Origin: Pseudomonas helvetica | Lineage (GTDB): Bacteria > Pseudomonadota > Gammaproteobacteria > Pseudomonadales > Pseudomonadaceae | NCBI RefSeq assembly: GCF_039908645.1 | Contig: NZ_CP150917.1 | Coordinates: forward strand, 4,227,501 to 4,291,500 | DNA length: 64,000 nucleotides | Direction: 5' to 3' | In this document: one piece after another, positions 28,837 to 38,126 of the stretch | Layout of the letters: each line of letters starts with the position of its first letter | Numbering within the stretch: the first letter of the stretch is position 1 | Program-made: the position numbers and the translations under genes | The notes under the pieces: generated by a model | What the model was told of the DNA's origin: nothing | What the model saw: the letters and a program-made list of their open reading frames with translations, nothing else | Database searches by the model: none

Positions 28837-30150
28837 TCAGCGCCTGGGCAACTCGACCACAACCTTCAACCCGCCCCACTCGCTTTCCTGCAAGACTAAC
28901 TCCCCACCCCACGCCTCGACGATATCGCGCGCGATCCCCAGCCCCAGACCATGCCCGTCAGTCTGCTCATCCAACCGCGTGCCACGACTGAACACCTGAT
29001 CGCGCTGCGCTTCGGGAATACCCGGCCCATCGTCTTCTACTGCCAGCACAAACCCTTCAGCCGTCTCGACGATGCTCAAGCGCACCTCGGCATCCGCCCA
29101 CTTGCAGGCGTTATCCAGCAGATTGCCGAGCAGTTCCAGCAGATCCTCACGATCCCAAGGCAAGTGCAAACCGGACGGTGCCGTGTAGTCGAGGTTCAAG
29201 TGGTCGCCGTGGATCATGTTCAGGGTCGCCAGCAATCCCGGCAGCTCGGCAGCGCAATCGAACTGCGCACCCGGCAAGGCATCGCCCGCCAGGCGCGCGC
29301 GGTTCAATTCACGATTGAGTCGCTGTTGAACCTGTGCAAGTTGCTCGCGAAGGATCTTGCGCAGTTCGGGATGGGCGTCGAGTTTTTCGCCCGACGCCAG
29401 GCTCAACAGCACCGCCAGTGGCGTCTTCAGTGCATGACCGAGGTTGCCCAGGGCATTGCGCGAGCGCTTGAGGCTGTCTTCGGTGTGCGCGAGCAAATGG
29501 TTGATCTGCGCCACCAAAGGCACCAATTCCAGCGGCACTTGATCGTCCAGTTGCGAACGTTGCCCTTGTTGCAGCTGAGCGATCTGCTCGCGGGCGTTTT
29601 CCAGCGGTCGCAAGGCGCGCCGCACGGTGACCCGCTGTAACACCAGAATCAGCAGCAACCCTGTAAGGCCCAACCCGAGCCCAACCTGGCGCATACGCTG
29701 GAAGCTCTCGCGCACCGGGGTGTAGTCCTGCGCCACGCTGATGGAGATTGACTGCCCCAACCGCCGATAGTCCGCGCGCAGGACCAGCAATTGCTGGCCT
29801 TCCGGACCCAGTTGCAGGTTGCTGTGCAGTCCGGGATGGTCGAGCAGCGGTAATTCCTGATCCCACAGCGAACGTGAACGCCAGTGATTGTCGGCAAAGT
29901 CGATATGGAAATAATGCCCGGAGAACGGTCGCTGGTAAGCCGGTGACAGGCGCCGTTCGTCCAGTTGCAAACCCAGCGGCCCCCGCACCAAGGCCATCAG
30001 CAGGCTTTCACTGTCATTGCGCAACCCGGCTTCCAGATAACGCTGCAAGCCCACTTCGAACAACCACAGACTGGTTTGCGCCAGCACCAGACCAACCACC
30101 ACCATGACGCTGATCAGTCCCAGGCTCAAACGCCGTTGAATCGACCTCAC
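28837..30150 (-). CDS. bqsS: Sensor histidine kinase, BqsS/CarS-like
   Basis: This 437-residue membrane sensor kinase has TM1 at about 10-32, a periplasmic domain of about 120 residues, TM2 at about 156-173, a HAMP-like linker, the phosphoacceptor His239 in [10 protein letters not shown], and an ATP-binding domain with N, G1 (DDGPGI) and G2 (GHGLGLGIA) boxes. Its start overlaps the regulator stop by four bases (ATGA). Position next to the ctpM-tlpQ block matches P. aeruginosa bqsS (carS), which responds to Fe(II) or calcium. The periplasmic RExxE motif described for BqsS is not seen; only RESFQ (147-151) is present near TM2. The ligand is therefore uncertain. Confidence 0.75.
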   Translation of the reverse strand: MRSIQRRLSLGLISVMVVVGLVLAQTSLWLFEVGLQRYLEAGLRNDSESLLMALVRGPLGLQLDERRLSPAYQRPFSGHYFHIDFADNHWRSRSLWDQELPLLDHPGLHSNLQLGPEGQQLLVLRADYRRLGQSISISVAQDYTPVRESFQRMRQVGLGLGLTGLLLILVLQRVTVRRALRPLENAREQIAQLQQGQRSQLDDQVPLELVPLVAQINHLLAHTEDSLKRSRNALGNLGHALKTPLAVLLSLASGEKLDAHPELRKILREQLAQVQQRLNRELNRARLAGDALPGAQFDCAAELPGLLATLNMIHGDHLNLDYTAPSGLHLPWDREDLLELLGNLLDNACKWADAEVRLSIVETAEGFVLAVEDDGPGIPEAQRDQVFSRGTRLDEQTDGHGLGLGIARDIVEAWGGELVLQESEWGGLKVVVELPRR

Positions 30151-30815
30151 CGGGTTTGCCCACCGAACAGGTAACCCTGACCGCGCCGGGTGTCGATCAC
30201 GCTGCGGCCGAGTTTGCGGCGCAGGTGATTGACGTGAACTTCCAGCACGTTCGAGTCGCGTTCGGTTTCACCGTCGTAGAGGTGTTCAGCCAGGTGGCTT
30301 TTGGAAAGGATCTGCTCCGGGTGCAACATGAAATAGCGCAACAGGCGGAACTCGGCAGCGGTCAGCTGAATGTCGGCGCCGTCGCGAATCACGCACTGAC
30401 GGCCCTCGTCCAACTGCAACCCGGCGGCCTTGAGCGTCGGCTGATTGGCCTGGCCGTGGGAGCGGCGCAGCAGCGCTTGAATCCGCAGGTGCAGTTCTTC
30501 CGGGTGAAACGGTTTGCTCAGGTAGTCGTCGGCGCCAGCCTTGAGCCCTTGAATGCGTTCGGCCCAGGAGTCGCGCGCGGTCAGCACCAGCACTGGCGCG
30601 GCCAGGCCCGCGGCCCGCCATTGGCCGAGCACCTCAAGCCCCGGCAACCCTGGCAGGCCCAGATCGAGAATGATCAGGTCGTAAGGTTCAGAGCGGCCCT
30701 GATACAGCGCATCGCGGCCATCGGCCAACCAGTCGACGGCGTAACCCTGGCGATCGAGCCCGGCCATCAATTCGTCGGCCAGCGGTACGTGGTCTTCCAC
30801 CAGCAGCAGGCGCAT
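30147..30815 (-). CDS. bqsR: OmpR-family response regulator, BqsR/CarR-like
   Basis: This 222-residue regulator has a receiver domain with acidic pair E7/D8, phosphoacceptor Asp51 (ILDLGLPG) and Lys101 (YLSKPF). A winged-helix domain ends [14 protein letters not shown] ([10 protein letters not shown]). It starts inside the stop of the PepSY gene (TGATG) and its end overlaps the kinase start. The three are therefore one operon. Synteny and length match P. aeruginosa BqsR/CarR, a regulator of cation-stress and calcium responses; a BqsR-like binding site lies upstream of the operon. Confidence 0.8.
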   Translation of the reverse strand: MRLLLVEDHVPLADELMAGLDRQGYAVDWLADGRDALYQGRSEPYDLIILDLGLPGLPGLEVLGQWRAAGLAAPVLVLTARDSWAERIQGLKAGADDYLSKPFHPEELHLRIQALLRRSHGQANQPTLKAAGLQLDEGRQCVIRDGADIQLTAAEFRLLRYFMLHPEQILSKSHLAEHLYDGETERDSNVLEVHVNHLRRKLGRSVIDTRRGQGYLFGGQTR

Positions 30816-31129
30816 CAGTCATCGTCCTTGTCTTTGATCAAGCGCCCAGTGGCGGCTTCCAGGTCCAGCTCGCGCACCACGCCGTCGGCGGTCAGCAACT
30901 CGACTTCGTAAATGTAGACGTCATGCTTTTGTTCAAGCCCGGCTTCGAGCAATTTAGCGCCGGGGTGGCGGTCCATGGCCTGCTGCAACAGCTGTTCAAG
31001 CGGTAGAATCACGCCTTTCTGACGCAGGCGAAGCGCTTCGTCCTGATCCAGGTCACGGGCCACCACCACCGAGCAAAATGCCAGGAGCGTCAGTGTCGCC
31101 AGGCCATAGGCGCGCAGATTAACCTTCAT
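30815..31129 (-). CDS. PepSY-domain exported protein, first gene of the two-component operon
   Basis: This 104-residue protein has a signal peptide (about 1-24, hydrophobic core [17 protein letters not shown]). A PepSY-type domain is visible in [13 protein letters not shown] ([13 protein letters not shown]) and [11 protein letters not shown]. It is probably periplasmic and may modulate the adjacent kinase. The start at 31129 is chosen for AGGA upstream. In P. aeruginosa small exported proteins of this type also precede bqsR, so its place fits. The C-terminus is a run of acidic residues. Confidence 0.8.
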   Translation of the reverse strand: MKVNLRAYGLATLTLLAFCSVVVARDLDQDEALRLRQKGVILPLEQLLQQAMDRHPGAKLLEAGLEQKHDVYIYEVELLTADGVVRELDLEAATGRLIKDKDDD

Positions 31130-31200
31130 TACATATCCTGAGCATGGAGTGCCTGCGTATTCTTCATAAATTACCCGGGGCGTCACCCTAGCGGCATCAA

Positions 31201-31216
31201 CTTAACTGAAACTGAA
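31201..31216 (-). promoter_or_regulatory. BqsR-like tandem box upstream of the two-component operon
   Basis: On the minus strand the sequence reads TTCAG-N6-TTAAG, which matches nine of ten positions of the TTAAG-N6-TTAAG tandem repeat described for BqsR. It lies about 72-87 bases upstream of the PepSY gene start. That suggests autoregulation of the operon. Confidence 0.5.
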
Positions 31217-31282
31217 TTGCCATCATTGATGCGTTTACACTTCATTTCTGTGCACACACCCTGCGAAAAAATCGAGACCGGT

Positions 31283-32362
31283 ATGACCGCCATCCATATC
31301 AAGTTCCCTGCCCTGACCCTCAAGGCCGGCCCACGAGCCTTTACGCGGATTCGCGAAAACGGCTTGAGCGCCCTGGAGGTCGGCACGCTGCCGGGTGCTG
31401 CTGGTGGCCCGAAGGCCCTGGGGATTCAAGGTCTGGACCTGGCGCTGTTCGGCCAGTGGCTACCGGCCGCACCGCGTGAGCGCTCGCTGATCGGCGCTTC
31501 GGTCGGTTCCTGGCGCTTCGCCAGTGCCTGTTTGCCGGACGCCGCCGAAGGCATCAGACGCCTCGGTGAGTTGTACAACGCGCAGAGTTTTGCCAAGGGC
31601 GTGAGCATGGCGCAGATCAGTCAGAGCTCGCGGCGCATGTTGCATGACTTGCTCGACGGGCACGATGCGCGGCTGCTGGACAACCCGCTCTATCGGCTGA
31701 ACATCATGGTTGTGAAAAGCCACGGCCTGCTCGCCGACGACCATCGCGGACGGCTCGGGCTGGGCTTGTCATCGGTGATCGCCGACAACCTGCGCGGGCG
31801 CTCACGGTTGTCGCGACACTTCGAACGGCTGATCGTGCATGACCCACGCCTGGCGCCGCCGCTCAACACGCTGAATGACTTCCCGTCGCGTTTCGTCCCG
31901 CTGAACGCCGGCAACTTGCGTCAGGCCTTGCTCGCGTCGGGCTCGATCCCGATGGTCATGGAAGGCGTACGTGACTTGCCCGGTGCAGGCGCCGGGACTT
32001 ATCGCGATGGCGGCTTGCTGGATTACCACCTCGACTTGCCATACAGCGGCGACGACATCGTGCTCTACCCGCACTTCACCGATCGGGTGATTCCCGGCTG
32101 GTTCGACAAAACCCTGCCATGGCGGCGCGGCAATTCCGGGCGCTTGCAAGATGTGCTGCTGGTGGCGCCGTCGAAGGCCTACCTGTCGCGCCTGCCCTAC
32201 GGCAAATTACCCGACCGGAACGACTTCAAGCGCTTCATGGGTGACCCGGCCAGCCGCCAGAAATACTGGAAAACCGCCATGGACGAGAGCCAGCGGCTCG
32301 GCGACGAGTTCCTCGAACTGACTGCCAGCGGGCGTTTGGGCGAGCAGCTGTTGACCCTTTAG
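31283..32362 (+). CDS. Patatin-like phospholipase family protein
   Basis: This 359-residue protein has the patatin fold catalytic features: an oxyanion-loop-like PGAAGGPKALG (37-47), nucleophile motif GASVG with Ser73, and the Asp of YRDGGLLDYH. It probably hydrolyses lipid or ester substrates in the cytosol. No signal peptide is seen. The start at 31283 is a choice: only a weak GAG is upstream and earlier starts in frame are possible. It diverges from the two-component operon and may share the BqsR-like region. Confidence 0.75.
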   Translation: MTAIHIKFPALTLKAGPRAFTRIRENGLSALEVGTLPGAAGGPKALGIQGLDLALFGQWLPAAPRERSLIGASVGSWRFASACLPDAAEGIRRLGELYNAQSFAKGVSMAQISQSSRRMLHDLLDGHDARLLDNPLYRLNIMVVKSHGLLADDHRGRLGLGLSSVIADNLRGRSRLSRHFERLIVHDPRLAPPLNTLNDFPSRFVPLNAGNLRQALLASGSIPMVMEGVRDLPGAGAGTYRDGGLLDYHLDLPYSGDDIVLYPHFTDRVIPGWFDKTLPWRRGNSGRLQDVLLVAPSKAYLSRLPYGKLPDRNDFKRFMGDPASRQKYWKTAMDESQRLGDEFLELTASGRLGEQLLTL

Positions 32363-32456
32363 TCAGTGTTTTCCCGCAACCCCGAACCCAAGCTGTTAAA
32401 CTCGCGATCTGCCCCATCGCCGCGGGCGATAGCCACCTGACAGAGCTCAAACCACT

Positions 32457-32813
32457 GTGGAAATCTTCAAAGAGTTTACCTTCGAATCCGCCCACCGCCT
32501 GCCTCACGTCCCGGAAGGTCACAAGTGCGGCCGCCTGCACGGTCACTCGTTCAAAGTGGCGATTCACCTGAGCGGCGACCTCGATCCGCACACTGGCTGG
32601 ATCCGCGATTTCTCGGAAATCAAGGCGATCTTCAAGCCGCTCTACGAGCGCCTGGACCACAACTACCTGAACGATATTCCCGGTCTGGAAAACCCGACCA
32701 GCGAAGTCCTCGCCAAGTGGATCTGGAACGAGCTGAAGCCGTTGCTGCCTGAACTCAGCGCCATTCGCATCCACGAAACCTGCACCAGCGGTTGCATCTA
32801 CCACGGCGAATAA
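32457..32813 (+). CDS. queD: 6-carboxy-5,6,7,8-tetrahydropterin synthase
   Basis: This 118-residue QueD converts dihydroneopterin triphosphate to 6-carboxytetrahydropterin in queuosine synthesis. Seen are the zinc histidines His13 (SAHRL), His28 and His30 (RLHGHSF), catalytic Cys24 (KCGR) and the DHNYLND region. The start is GTG at 32457, as the family N-terminus [13 protein letters not shown] begins there. A terminator follows. Confidence 0.95.
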   Translation: MEIFKEFTFESAHRLPHVPEGHKCGRLHGHSFKVAIHLSGDLDPHTGWIRDFSEIKAIFKPLYERLDHNYLNDIPGLENPTSEVLAKWIWNELKPLLPELSAIRIHETCTSGCIYHGE

Positions 32814-32823
32814 GCCTGGGGAT

Positions 32824-32854
32824 AAAAAAAACCACCGAGACCGGTGGTTTTTTT
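32824..32854 (+). terminator. Rho-independent terminator
   Basis: ACCACCG-AGAC-CGGTGGT forms a 7-bp stem flanked by an A run and a T run of seven to nine. It lies just after queD and can work in both directions. Confidence 0.92.
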
Positions 32855-32910
32855 ATGCCTATGATTCAGGCATTCACTGACGCTATCGATCGAGAAAAGG
32901 ACCCGCCCTC

Positions 32911-34149
32911 ATGCACATCATCAACGCCCGCCTGCGCAACCATGAAGGCCTGCATGAACTGCACCTGGAAAACGGCCTGATCGCCAACATCGCCCGTCAG
33001 ACCGAAGCGCCGACCCTCGGCCCCGAAGACCTCGATGCAGGTGGCAATCTGGTGGTGCCACCCTTCGTCGAGCCGCACATTCACCTCGACGCGACGCTGA
33101 CCGCCGGAGAACCGCGCTGGAACATGAGCGGCACACTATTCGAAGGCATCGAATGCTGGGGTGAGCGCAAGGCGACCATCACCGCTGAAGACACCAAGAC
33201 CCGCGCCAAAAAGACCATCAGCGCCCTCGCCGCCCACGGCATCCAGCATGTGCGTACCCACGTCGACGTTACTGACCCGCAGTTGACCGCACTCAAGGCG
33301 ATGCTTGAAGTGCGTGAAGAGAGCCGACACCTGGTCGACCTGCAAATCGTCGCCTTCCCTCAGGAAGGCATCGAGTCCTATCGCAATGGCCGCGACTTGA
33401 TGGAGGAAGCCATTCTCCTCGGTGCCGACGTGATCGGCGGCATTCCGCATTTCGAGTACACCCGCGATCAAGGTGTCAGTTCGGTGAAGTTCCTGATGGA
33501 CCTCGCCGAGCGCACCGGCTGCCTGGTGGATGTGCATTGCGACGAAACCGACGACCCGCATTCGCGCTTTCTTGAAGTGCTGGCCGAAGAAGCCCGCAGC
33601 CGTGACATGGGTTCACGGGTGACCGCCAGCCATACCACGGCCATGGGCTCCTACGACAACGCTTACTGCGCCAAGCTCTTTCGCCTGCTCGGGCACTCGG
33701 GGATCAGTTTTGTTTCCTGCCCGACCGAAAGCATTCACCTGCAAGGGCGCTTCGACACGTTCCCGAAACGCCGGGGCGTCACTCGGGTCAACGAGTTGCT
33801 GGAAGCCGGGATGAACGTGTGTTTCGGTCAGGATTCGATCGTCGACCCGTGGTATCCGCTGGGCAATGGCAACATCCTGCGGGTGCTCGAAGCCGGCCTG
33901 CACATTTGCCACATGCTCGGTTACCGCAACCTGCAAACCGCGCTGGACCTGGTGACCGACAATAGCGCCAAGGCCATGGCCCTGGGCGATCGTTATGGGC
34001 TGGAGCCGGGACGTCCGGCGAACTTGCTGATTCTGTCGGCGGACAGCGATTACGAAGTGATCCGCAGCCAGGGCTTGCCGCTGTACTCGATTCGTGGCGG
34101 GAAAGTGTTGATGAAGCGGCAGATGCCGGTGGTCGAGCTTTTCGGCTGA
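32911..34149 (+). CDS. codA: Cytosine deaminase
   Basis: This 412-residue amidohydrolase is of the CodA type and deaminates cytosine to uracil for pyrimidine salvage. Metal ligands appear in EPHIHLD (His56, His58), a histidine in HCDETDD and an aspartate in CFGQDSIVDPWYP. THVDVTD also matches CodA. AAGGA precedes the ATG. No cytosine permease is adjacent here, unlike the E. coli codBA operon. A perfect REP doublet follows. Confidence 0.92.
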   Translation: MHIINARLRNHEGLHELHLENGLIANIARQTEAPTLGPEDLDAGGNLVVPPFVEPHIHLDATLTAGEPRWNMSGTLFEGIECWGERKATITAEDTKTRAKKTISALAAHGIQHVRTHVDVTDPQLTALKAMLEVREESRHLVDLQIVAFPQEGIESYRNGRDLMEEAILLGADVIGGIPHFEYTRDQGVSSVKFLMDLAERTGCLVDVHCDETDDPHSRFLEVLAEEARSRDMGSRVTASHTTAMGSYDNAYCAKLFRLLGHSGISFVSCPTESIHLQGRFDTFPKRRGVTRVNELLEAGMNVCFGQDSIVDPWYPLGNGNILRVLEAGLHICHMLGYRNLQTALDLVTDNSAKAMALGDRYGLEPGRPANLLILSADSDYEVIRSQGLPLYSIRGGKVLMKRQMPVVELFG

Positions 34150-34159
34150 CCGGGCTGAC

Positions 34160-34247
34160 GCCATCGCGGGCAAGCCTTGCGCCTACAAAGTTTGCGCGAA
34201 CCTTCGCCATCCCCCGATCCGTAGGCGCAAGGCTTGCCCGCGATGGC
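34160..34247. repeat. REP doublet with perfect 27-base arms
   Basis: Arm 34160-34186 and its exact inverted copy 34221-34247 (GTAGGCGCAAGGCTTGCC and onwards) surround a 34-base spacer. It fills the gap between codA and the convergent DapF-like gene, ending five bases before that gene's stop. Confidence 0.92.
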
Positions 34248-34251
34248 GATT

Positions 34252-35250
34252 TCAAAATCGGGACATCAACCGCGCCGTCCCGAACAAACTGACCCGACTG
34301 AGTTCGCCACCCTGCTCTTCGAGCAACACCGGCGCCGTACCGCCGGGCATAACCACCGCCACAGTCCCTGCCGTCACCCAACCGACACTCCACGCCGCGC
34401 AAGCCACCGCGCTGGCGCTGGTGCCGGACGACGCGGTCGGGCCTTCCCCACGCTCGAAGACCCGAGCAGCAATTCGACGCTCGGATTCCAGCCTCGCCCA
34501 TTGCAGATTGACGCCCGCCGCACAAGGCTCGCCAGTCCCGCACGGTGGCGCAAAAGCGATGCGCGTGAGATCAGTCAACAACCCGGGTTCGCGCATCTGC
34601 TCATTACTCGGCAACGCCTCGGCATCCGCCACCAGCGTCACACAATGGGGATTGCCGATCCGCACGAACTGACTGTGAGCCCAAAGCGGATTCAGTTGTG
34701 CGAGCATCGGCACATGGCTCAACTCACGTTGATTCAGTGTCCGCGTCTCGAGCGCCTGAGCCCCCAGCGCATTCGGCCCGAAGGCCGGTTTGCCGAGGTC
34801 CAGCCAGAAACCCTGCACGCCGTCGACCTGCGCAGGCTCGACCGAGGTTTCGACAGGCGACACGGCATCGCTTTTGTCATGGTGAACCTTGAGCAGGCAA
34901 CGCCCGTGCGCCGGCATCAAGCCCTGCTCGGTCAGCGCCTGGGCAAAAATCGTCAGGCCGTTGCCACTGCGCTCGGCCAACGTGCCGTCGGTGTTAACGA
35001 TCAACAAATCAAACGGTGGCGCAGCCTGAAACGGGCCGACCAGCAAGCCGTCCGAACGGTGCTCCTTGGCACCGGCCGGTTGGGTGCCCGGAGCCCAACT
35101 GCAAAACGCTTCCACCGCAGACAGCGCCCAGTCGGCTCGGCTTTGCGCCGACTGGCTGGCATCCTCCGGAAGACTGATCCCGCGCTGGCGCAGATCGTGT
35201 GGGCTGACAACAGCGTAGATATTCCCGCGGGCATCGAAAAGCGAGGTCAT
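34252..35250 (-). CDS. Diaminopimelate epimerase-fold protein lacking both catalytic cysteines
   Basis: This 332-residue protein has two DapF-like halves. The first active-site motif reads NTDGTLAERSGNG (Ser95 where DapF has Cys before GNG). The second reads ERGEGPTASSGT (Ser275 where DapF has Cys in ACGT). GNPHCV is conserved. With both acid/base cysteines changed to serine, ordinary DapF racemisation of diaminopimelate is unlikely. It may act on another substrate or bind a ligand; proline-racemase-fold relatives vary in this way. The frame is intact and codon use is normal, so it is not a pseudogene. It converges with codA across a REP doublet. Confidence 0.82.
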   Translation of the reverse strand: MTSLFDARGNIYAVVSPHDLRQRGISLPEDASQSAQSRADWALSAVEAFCSWAPGTQPAGAKEHRSDGLLVGPFQAAPPFDLLIVNTDGTLAERSGNGLTIFAQALTEQGLMPAHGRCLLKVHHDKSDAVSPVETSVEPAQVDGVQGFWLDLGKPAFGPNALGAQALETRTLNQRELSHVPMLAQLNPLWAHSQFVRIGNPHCVTLVADAEALPSNEQMREPGLLTDLTRIAFAPPCGTGEPCAAGVNLQWARLESERRIAARVFERGEGPTASSGTSASAVACAAWSVGWVTAGTVAVVMPGGTAPVLLEEQGGELSRVSLFGTARLMSRF

Positions 35251-35401
35251 GGACAGGTCCTGAGTGAGGTCTGGAACACGACGCTACTGTAAGCGTTGGC
35301 GACTCGAATCACACCCGCAGAACCTCAAGGTCGTCTGACGGTCACTGATGTGCAAGGATGTGACCCTGATCACAGCCTCCCCCGAAGTACCAAGGATTTT
35401 C

Positions 35402-36553
35402 ATGACCGCCATCATCCCTCCCGTCTCCGTCCGCCCCGGGCGCCTCGAACAGATGTCGACGCGCATCGCCTTCTTTATCGCAGGCTTCGGCGTCGCCGCG
35501 TGGGCGCCGCTGGTGCCTTACGCCAAAGCCCGGGCCGGGCTCGATGACGGCACGCTCGGCTTGTTGTTGCTGTGCCTGGGAGTCGGTTCGATTCTGGCGA
35601 TGCCGATGGCCGGTATGCTGGCCTCGCGCTTCGGCTGTCGACGGGTGCTCAGTGGCGGCACGCTGTTGATCTGCCTGGCACTGCCGCTGCTGGCGACGGT
35701 GTCGTCGATCCCGCTGCTGATCGCTGCGCTGTTCCTGTTCGGTGCCGGGTTGGGCACGGTGGATTCGACGGTAAACCTGCAAGCGGTGATCGTCGAGCGC
35801 GCCAGCGGCAAGACCATGATGTCGGGCTTTCACGGCTTGTTCAGCCTCGGCGGGATCGTCGGCGCGGCCGGTGTCAGCGCCCTGCTCGGCCTGGGCATTT
35901 CGCCGTTGGGCGCGACCTTGGTGGTGATCGTGTTTCTGCTGGTGTCGTTGCTCAAGGCTGCGCCCCACCTGTTGCCCTACGGCAGCGAAAGCTCGGGGCC
36001 GGCGTTCGCCATTCCCCATGGCGTGGTGCTGTTTATCGGCAGCCTGTGCTTTATCGTGTTCCTGGCCGAAGGCGCGGTGCTGGACTGGAGCGCGGTGTTC
36101 CTGACCTCAGAGCGTGATCTCGACACCGCGTATGCCGGACTGGGCTATGCCGCGTTTGCCTTGACCATGACGGTCGGACGGCTGATGGGCGATGCCATCG
36201 TGCATAAGCTGGGGGCCACGCGCGTGATCGTGTTTGGCGGTTTGACCGCGGCTGCCGGTTTGCTGCTGGCAACCTTGGCACCGGCCTGGGAAGCCGCGCT
36301 GATCGGTTATGCGCTGGTCGGGGTCGGGTGCTCGAACATCGTGCCGGTGCTGTACACCGCTGTCGGCAAACAGAACGTCATGCCGGAAAACATCGCCGTG
36401 CCTGCCATCACGACATTGGGGTATGCGGGAATCCTGGCCGGGCCTGCGGTGATCGGCTTTATCGCCCATGGCAGCAGCTTGAGTTTTGCCTTCGGATTGA
36501 TCGCGGTGTTGCTGCTGGCGGTGGCAGTCGGTGGCAAGGTGTTGAAGGTTTGA
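35402..36553 (+). CDS. MFS permease (YbjJ-like)
   Basis: This 383-residue major-facilitator protein has 12 hydrophobic segments. The loop after TM2 reads GMLASRFGCRRVLSGG (family motif A). The early segment FFIAGFGVAAWAPLVPYAKAR resembles the YbjJ/fucose-permease-like group. The substrate is unknown. The start at 35402 is chosen for AAGGA upstream; in-frame starts 18 codons earlier lack one. It is divergent from the DapF-like gene. Confidence 0.85.
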   Translation: MTAIIPPVSVRPGRLEQMSTRIAFFIAGFGVAAWAPLVPYAKARAGLDDGTLGLLLLCLGVGSILAMPMAGMLASRFGCRRVLSGGTLLICLALPLLATVSSIPLLIAALFLFGAGLGTVDSTVNLQAVIVERASGKTMMSGFHGLFSLGGIVGAAGVSALLGLGISPLGATLVVIVFLLVSLLKAAPHLLPYGSESSGPAFAIPHGVVLFIGSLCFIVFLAEGAVLDWSAVFLTSERDLDTAYAGLGYAAFALTMTVGRLMGDAIVHKLGATRVIVFGGLTAAAGLLLATLAPAWEAALIGYALVGVGCSNIVPVLYTAVGKQNVMPENIAVPAITTLGYAGILAGPAVIGFIAHGSSLSFAFGLIAVLLLAVAVGGKVLKV

Positions 36554-36565
36554 ATCAATAAAGCA

Positions 36566-36622
36566 AAAGATCACAGCCTGCGATCTTTCACACCATCACC
36601 CGCCACAATGCACTGGCGGGTG
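36566..36622 (+). terminator. Two adjacent hairpins between convergent genes
   Basis: AAAGATC/GATCTTT (36566-36588) and CACCCGCCA/TGGCGGGTG (36597-36622) form successive stems between the MFS gene and the convergent envelope-protein gene. The first ends in TTTCA. Together they probably terminate both transcripts. Confidence 0.6.
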
Positions 36623-36645
36623 AGGTGAACTGAACAGCCGGCTGT

Positions 36646-37353
36646 TTAAAAACGCAGCGTGGCACCGGTGGCCAGCCACCGTTCACGGTCGTTGTTCAGG
36701 TGGCGTCCGACCACCAGATCGATATCAACCTTTTTGCCCAGATGCAGACGAGGTCCGGCCTGCCAGCCCTGATCTGCACCCTGCTGGCCGAAGCGTTCGG
36801 CAATCAGCGTCAGGGATTCGGCCAGCGCGTACTCAACGCCTGTGCCCCAGGTCCAGCTGCGTTTCTGTCTGCCGTCGTCGTATTCATGGGTCCAGCCGGT
36901 GCTGACGTTCAGGCGCAACGACTCGACAGGTTGATACGTCATGGGCAGGGTCAGGTCGGCGCCATCGAAGGAGTGGCGGCGGTTGAGGGCGAAGTTCGCG
37001 CCTGCGGCAAGGGCCACTTCCAGCCCCAGTTCGTCATCGCTGAACACCTGTGCCTTGATCTTCGGGCTGACTTGGGTCTCCCGGTCGCCATCGTCGTGGC
37101 CGTGGGACACCGCGGCGCCGAACTGCACCGAGGGCAGCGCCTTGAACGTGCAGTCCTGGGACAGCTCCGTTTCATGGTTCGACTGTTGGTGGCGCTGGCT
37201 TTTGTACCAGACGTCGACGTTGCATTCGCCGGGGGCGTTGATCGAACCGTCGTCGACCACATAGGGGCCGCCGGCGGCGTGGGCTTTGGAAGCGAGAGTC
37301 AGCAGGAGGGAGACGCCAACGGCCACTCCGACAAACACCAGGTTTTGTCGCAT
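36646..37353 (-). CDS. Putative outer-membrane beta-barrel protein
   Basis: This 235-residue protein has a signal peptide (cleavage after SKAHA, about residue 22). The rest alternates polar and apolar residues in strand-like fashion and ends in phenylalanine (GATLRF), as outer-membrane barrels do. The function is unknown; it may be a small barrel of the transporter or protease type. The start at 37353 has GGGG close upstream and begins the signal peptide. Longer in-frame starts exist up to 37515 but would place the signal peptide internally. Confidence 0.7.
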   Translation of the reverse strand: MRQNLVFVGVAVGVSLLLTLASKAHAAGGPYVVDDGSINAPGECNVDVWYKSQRHQQSNHETELSQDCTFKALPSVQFGAAVSHGHDDGDRETQVSPKIKAQVFSDDELGLEVALAAGANFALNRRHSFDGADLTLPMTYQPVESLRLNVSTGWTHEYDDGRQKRSWTWGTGVEYALAESLTLIAERFGQQGADQGWQAGPRLHLGKKVDIDLVVGRHLNNDRERWLATGATLRF

Positions 37354-37863
37354 GACCCCGCGTTTGTGGGGAGACAGATCTTGAAGAAAAGCAGTGAATG
37401 AACCGGCCTCAACGGCCTGCGCAGTGATTTTCGAGTGGGCGGTCCGGACGGTGCGGCAAGGTGTGTAGTTTGGCATGATCGACCTTGAATACGTGTTCAC
37501 GCAAATGCTCCTCATGCCTATAACGAGGAGGGTTTGCGACGGCTAAAGTTAATGTCTTCAACAATAAGGCAGTGCTCGGGCATTGAGAGTTACAACTAGG
37601 TTCTTCGGTCATCTTCGACGCTCCTGATCTTTCATTAATGGCCATGACGAGGCATGACTACCCAACTTGGCCGGACAGAATTCATTTCAACTTATGACAA
37701 CTTTATTTCATCCGAAAACGTCTGCCACCGGCAACCAAACCTGCCTTGAAACCCATGCAGGCCGTCACCAACAGCGTTCACCATCAAAAAACCGGTTACA
37801 CACTGATACACATCACGAAACATCAGCACACTTATTTCTGATAGGCGCACGTACAAACAAACA

Positions 37864-38049
37864 CTACAAAAGTGCTTTATCAGCGATATCTTCCCAACTA
37901 AGGAGTCGCTCTTCGGATGCGCCGAAGTATATCCACCGAGTTACAGACTTGTCCGCACTCAACAGAGAACACGCACTGTTTTCTGAATGATGTTCAGGTA
38001 GCCGACAGAAATAATAAGTGAACTTATTAGTTACCGCAGTCGAAAGCAA
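37864..38049 (-). other. Possible gene remnant downstream of the exoprotein gene
   Basis: A minus-strand frame of 61 codons ends with a protein-like stretch (DKSVTRWIYFGASEERLL) in AT-rich DNA. It has only a TTG start and no ribosome site, so it looks more like the 3' end of a lost gene than a live one. Immunity or orphan toxin genes often lie in this position beside large haemagglutinin-type genes, but no such family was recognised. Confidence 0.25.
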
Positions 38050-38081
38050 AGCCCCCCTCCTGTTGCCAGGAGAGGGGCTTT
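38048..38081 (-). terminator. Hairpin terminator after the exoprotein gene
   Basis: AAAGCCCC-rich and GGGGCTTT-rich arms with CTCCTG/CAGGAG form a long stem 46 bases beyond the stop of the large exoprotein gene, with short A/T runs outside. Confidence 0.75.
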
Positions 38082-38126
38082 GTCGTTAGCGCAGGCCAGT
38101 GATACCGGTCACCGGCCTGATCCGGT

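Larger units (their letters stand above)
37354..38126. other. AT-rich intergenic stretch, no secure gene
   Basis: These 773 bases are about 37-50% GC in the lines I counted between 37861 and 38040, against roughly 60-65% around them. A 107-codon plus-strand frame (37667-37990, TTG start) has no ribosome site and poor composition. A terminator for the exoprotein gene occupies the right end. Promoters for the envelope protein must lie near its left end. Confidence 0.6.

Noticed and set aside
37667..37990. A 107-codon plus-strand frame in the AT-rich gap
   Set aside because: TTG start, no ribosome site, composition unlike a protein, no family recognised.
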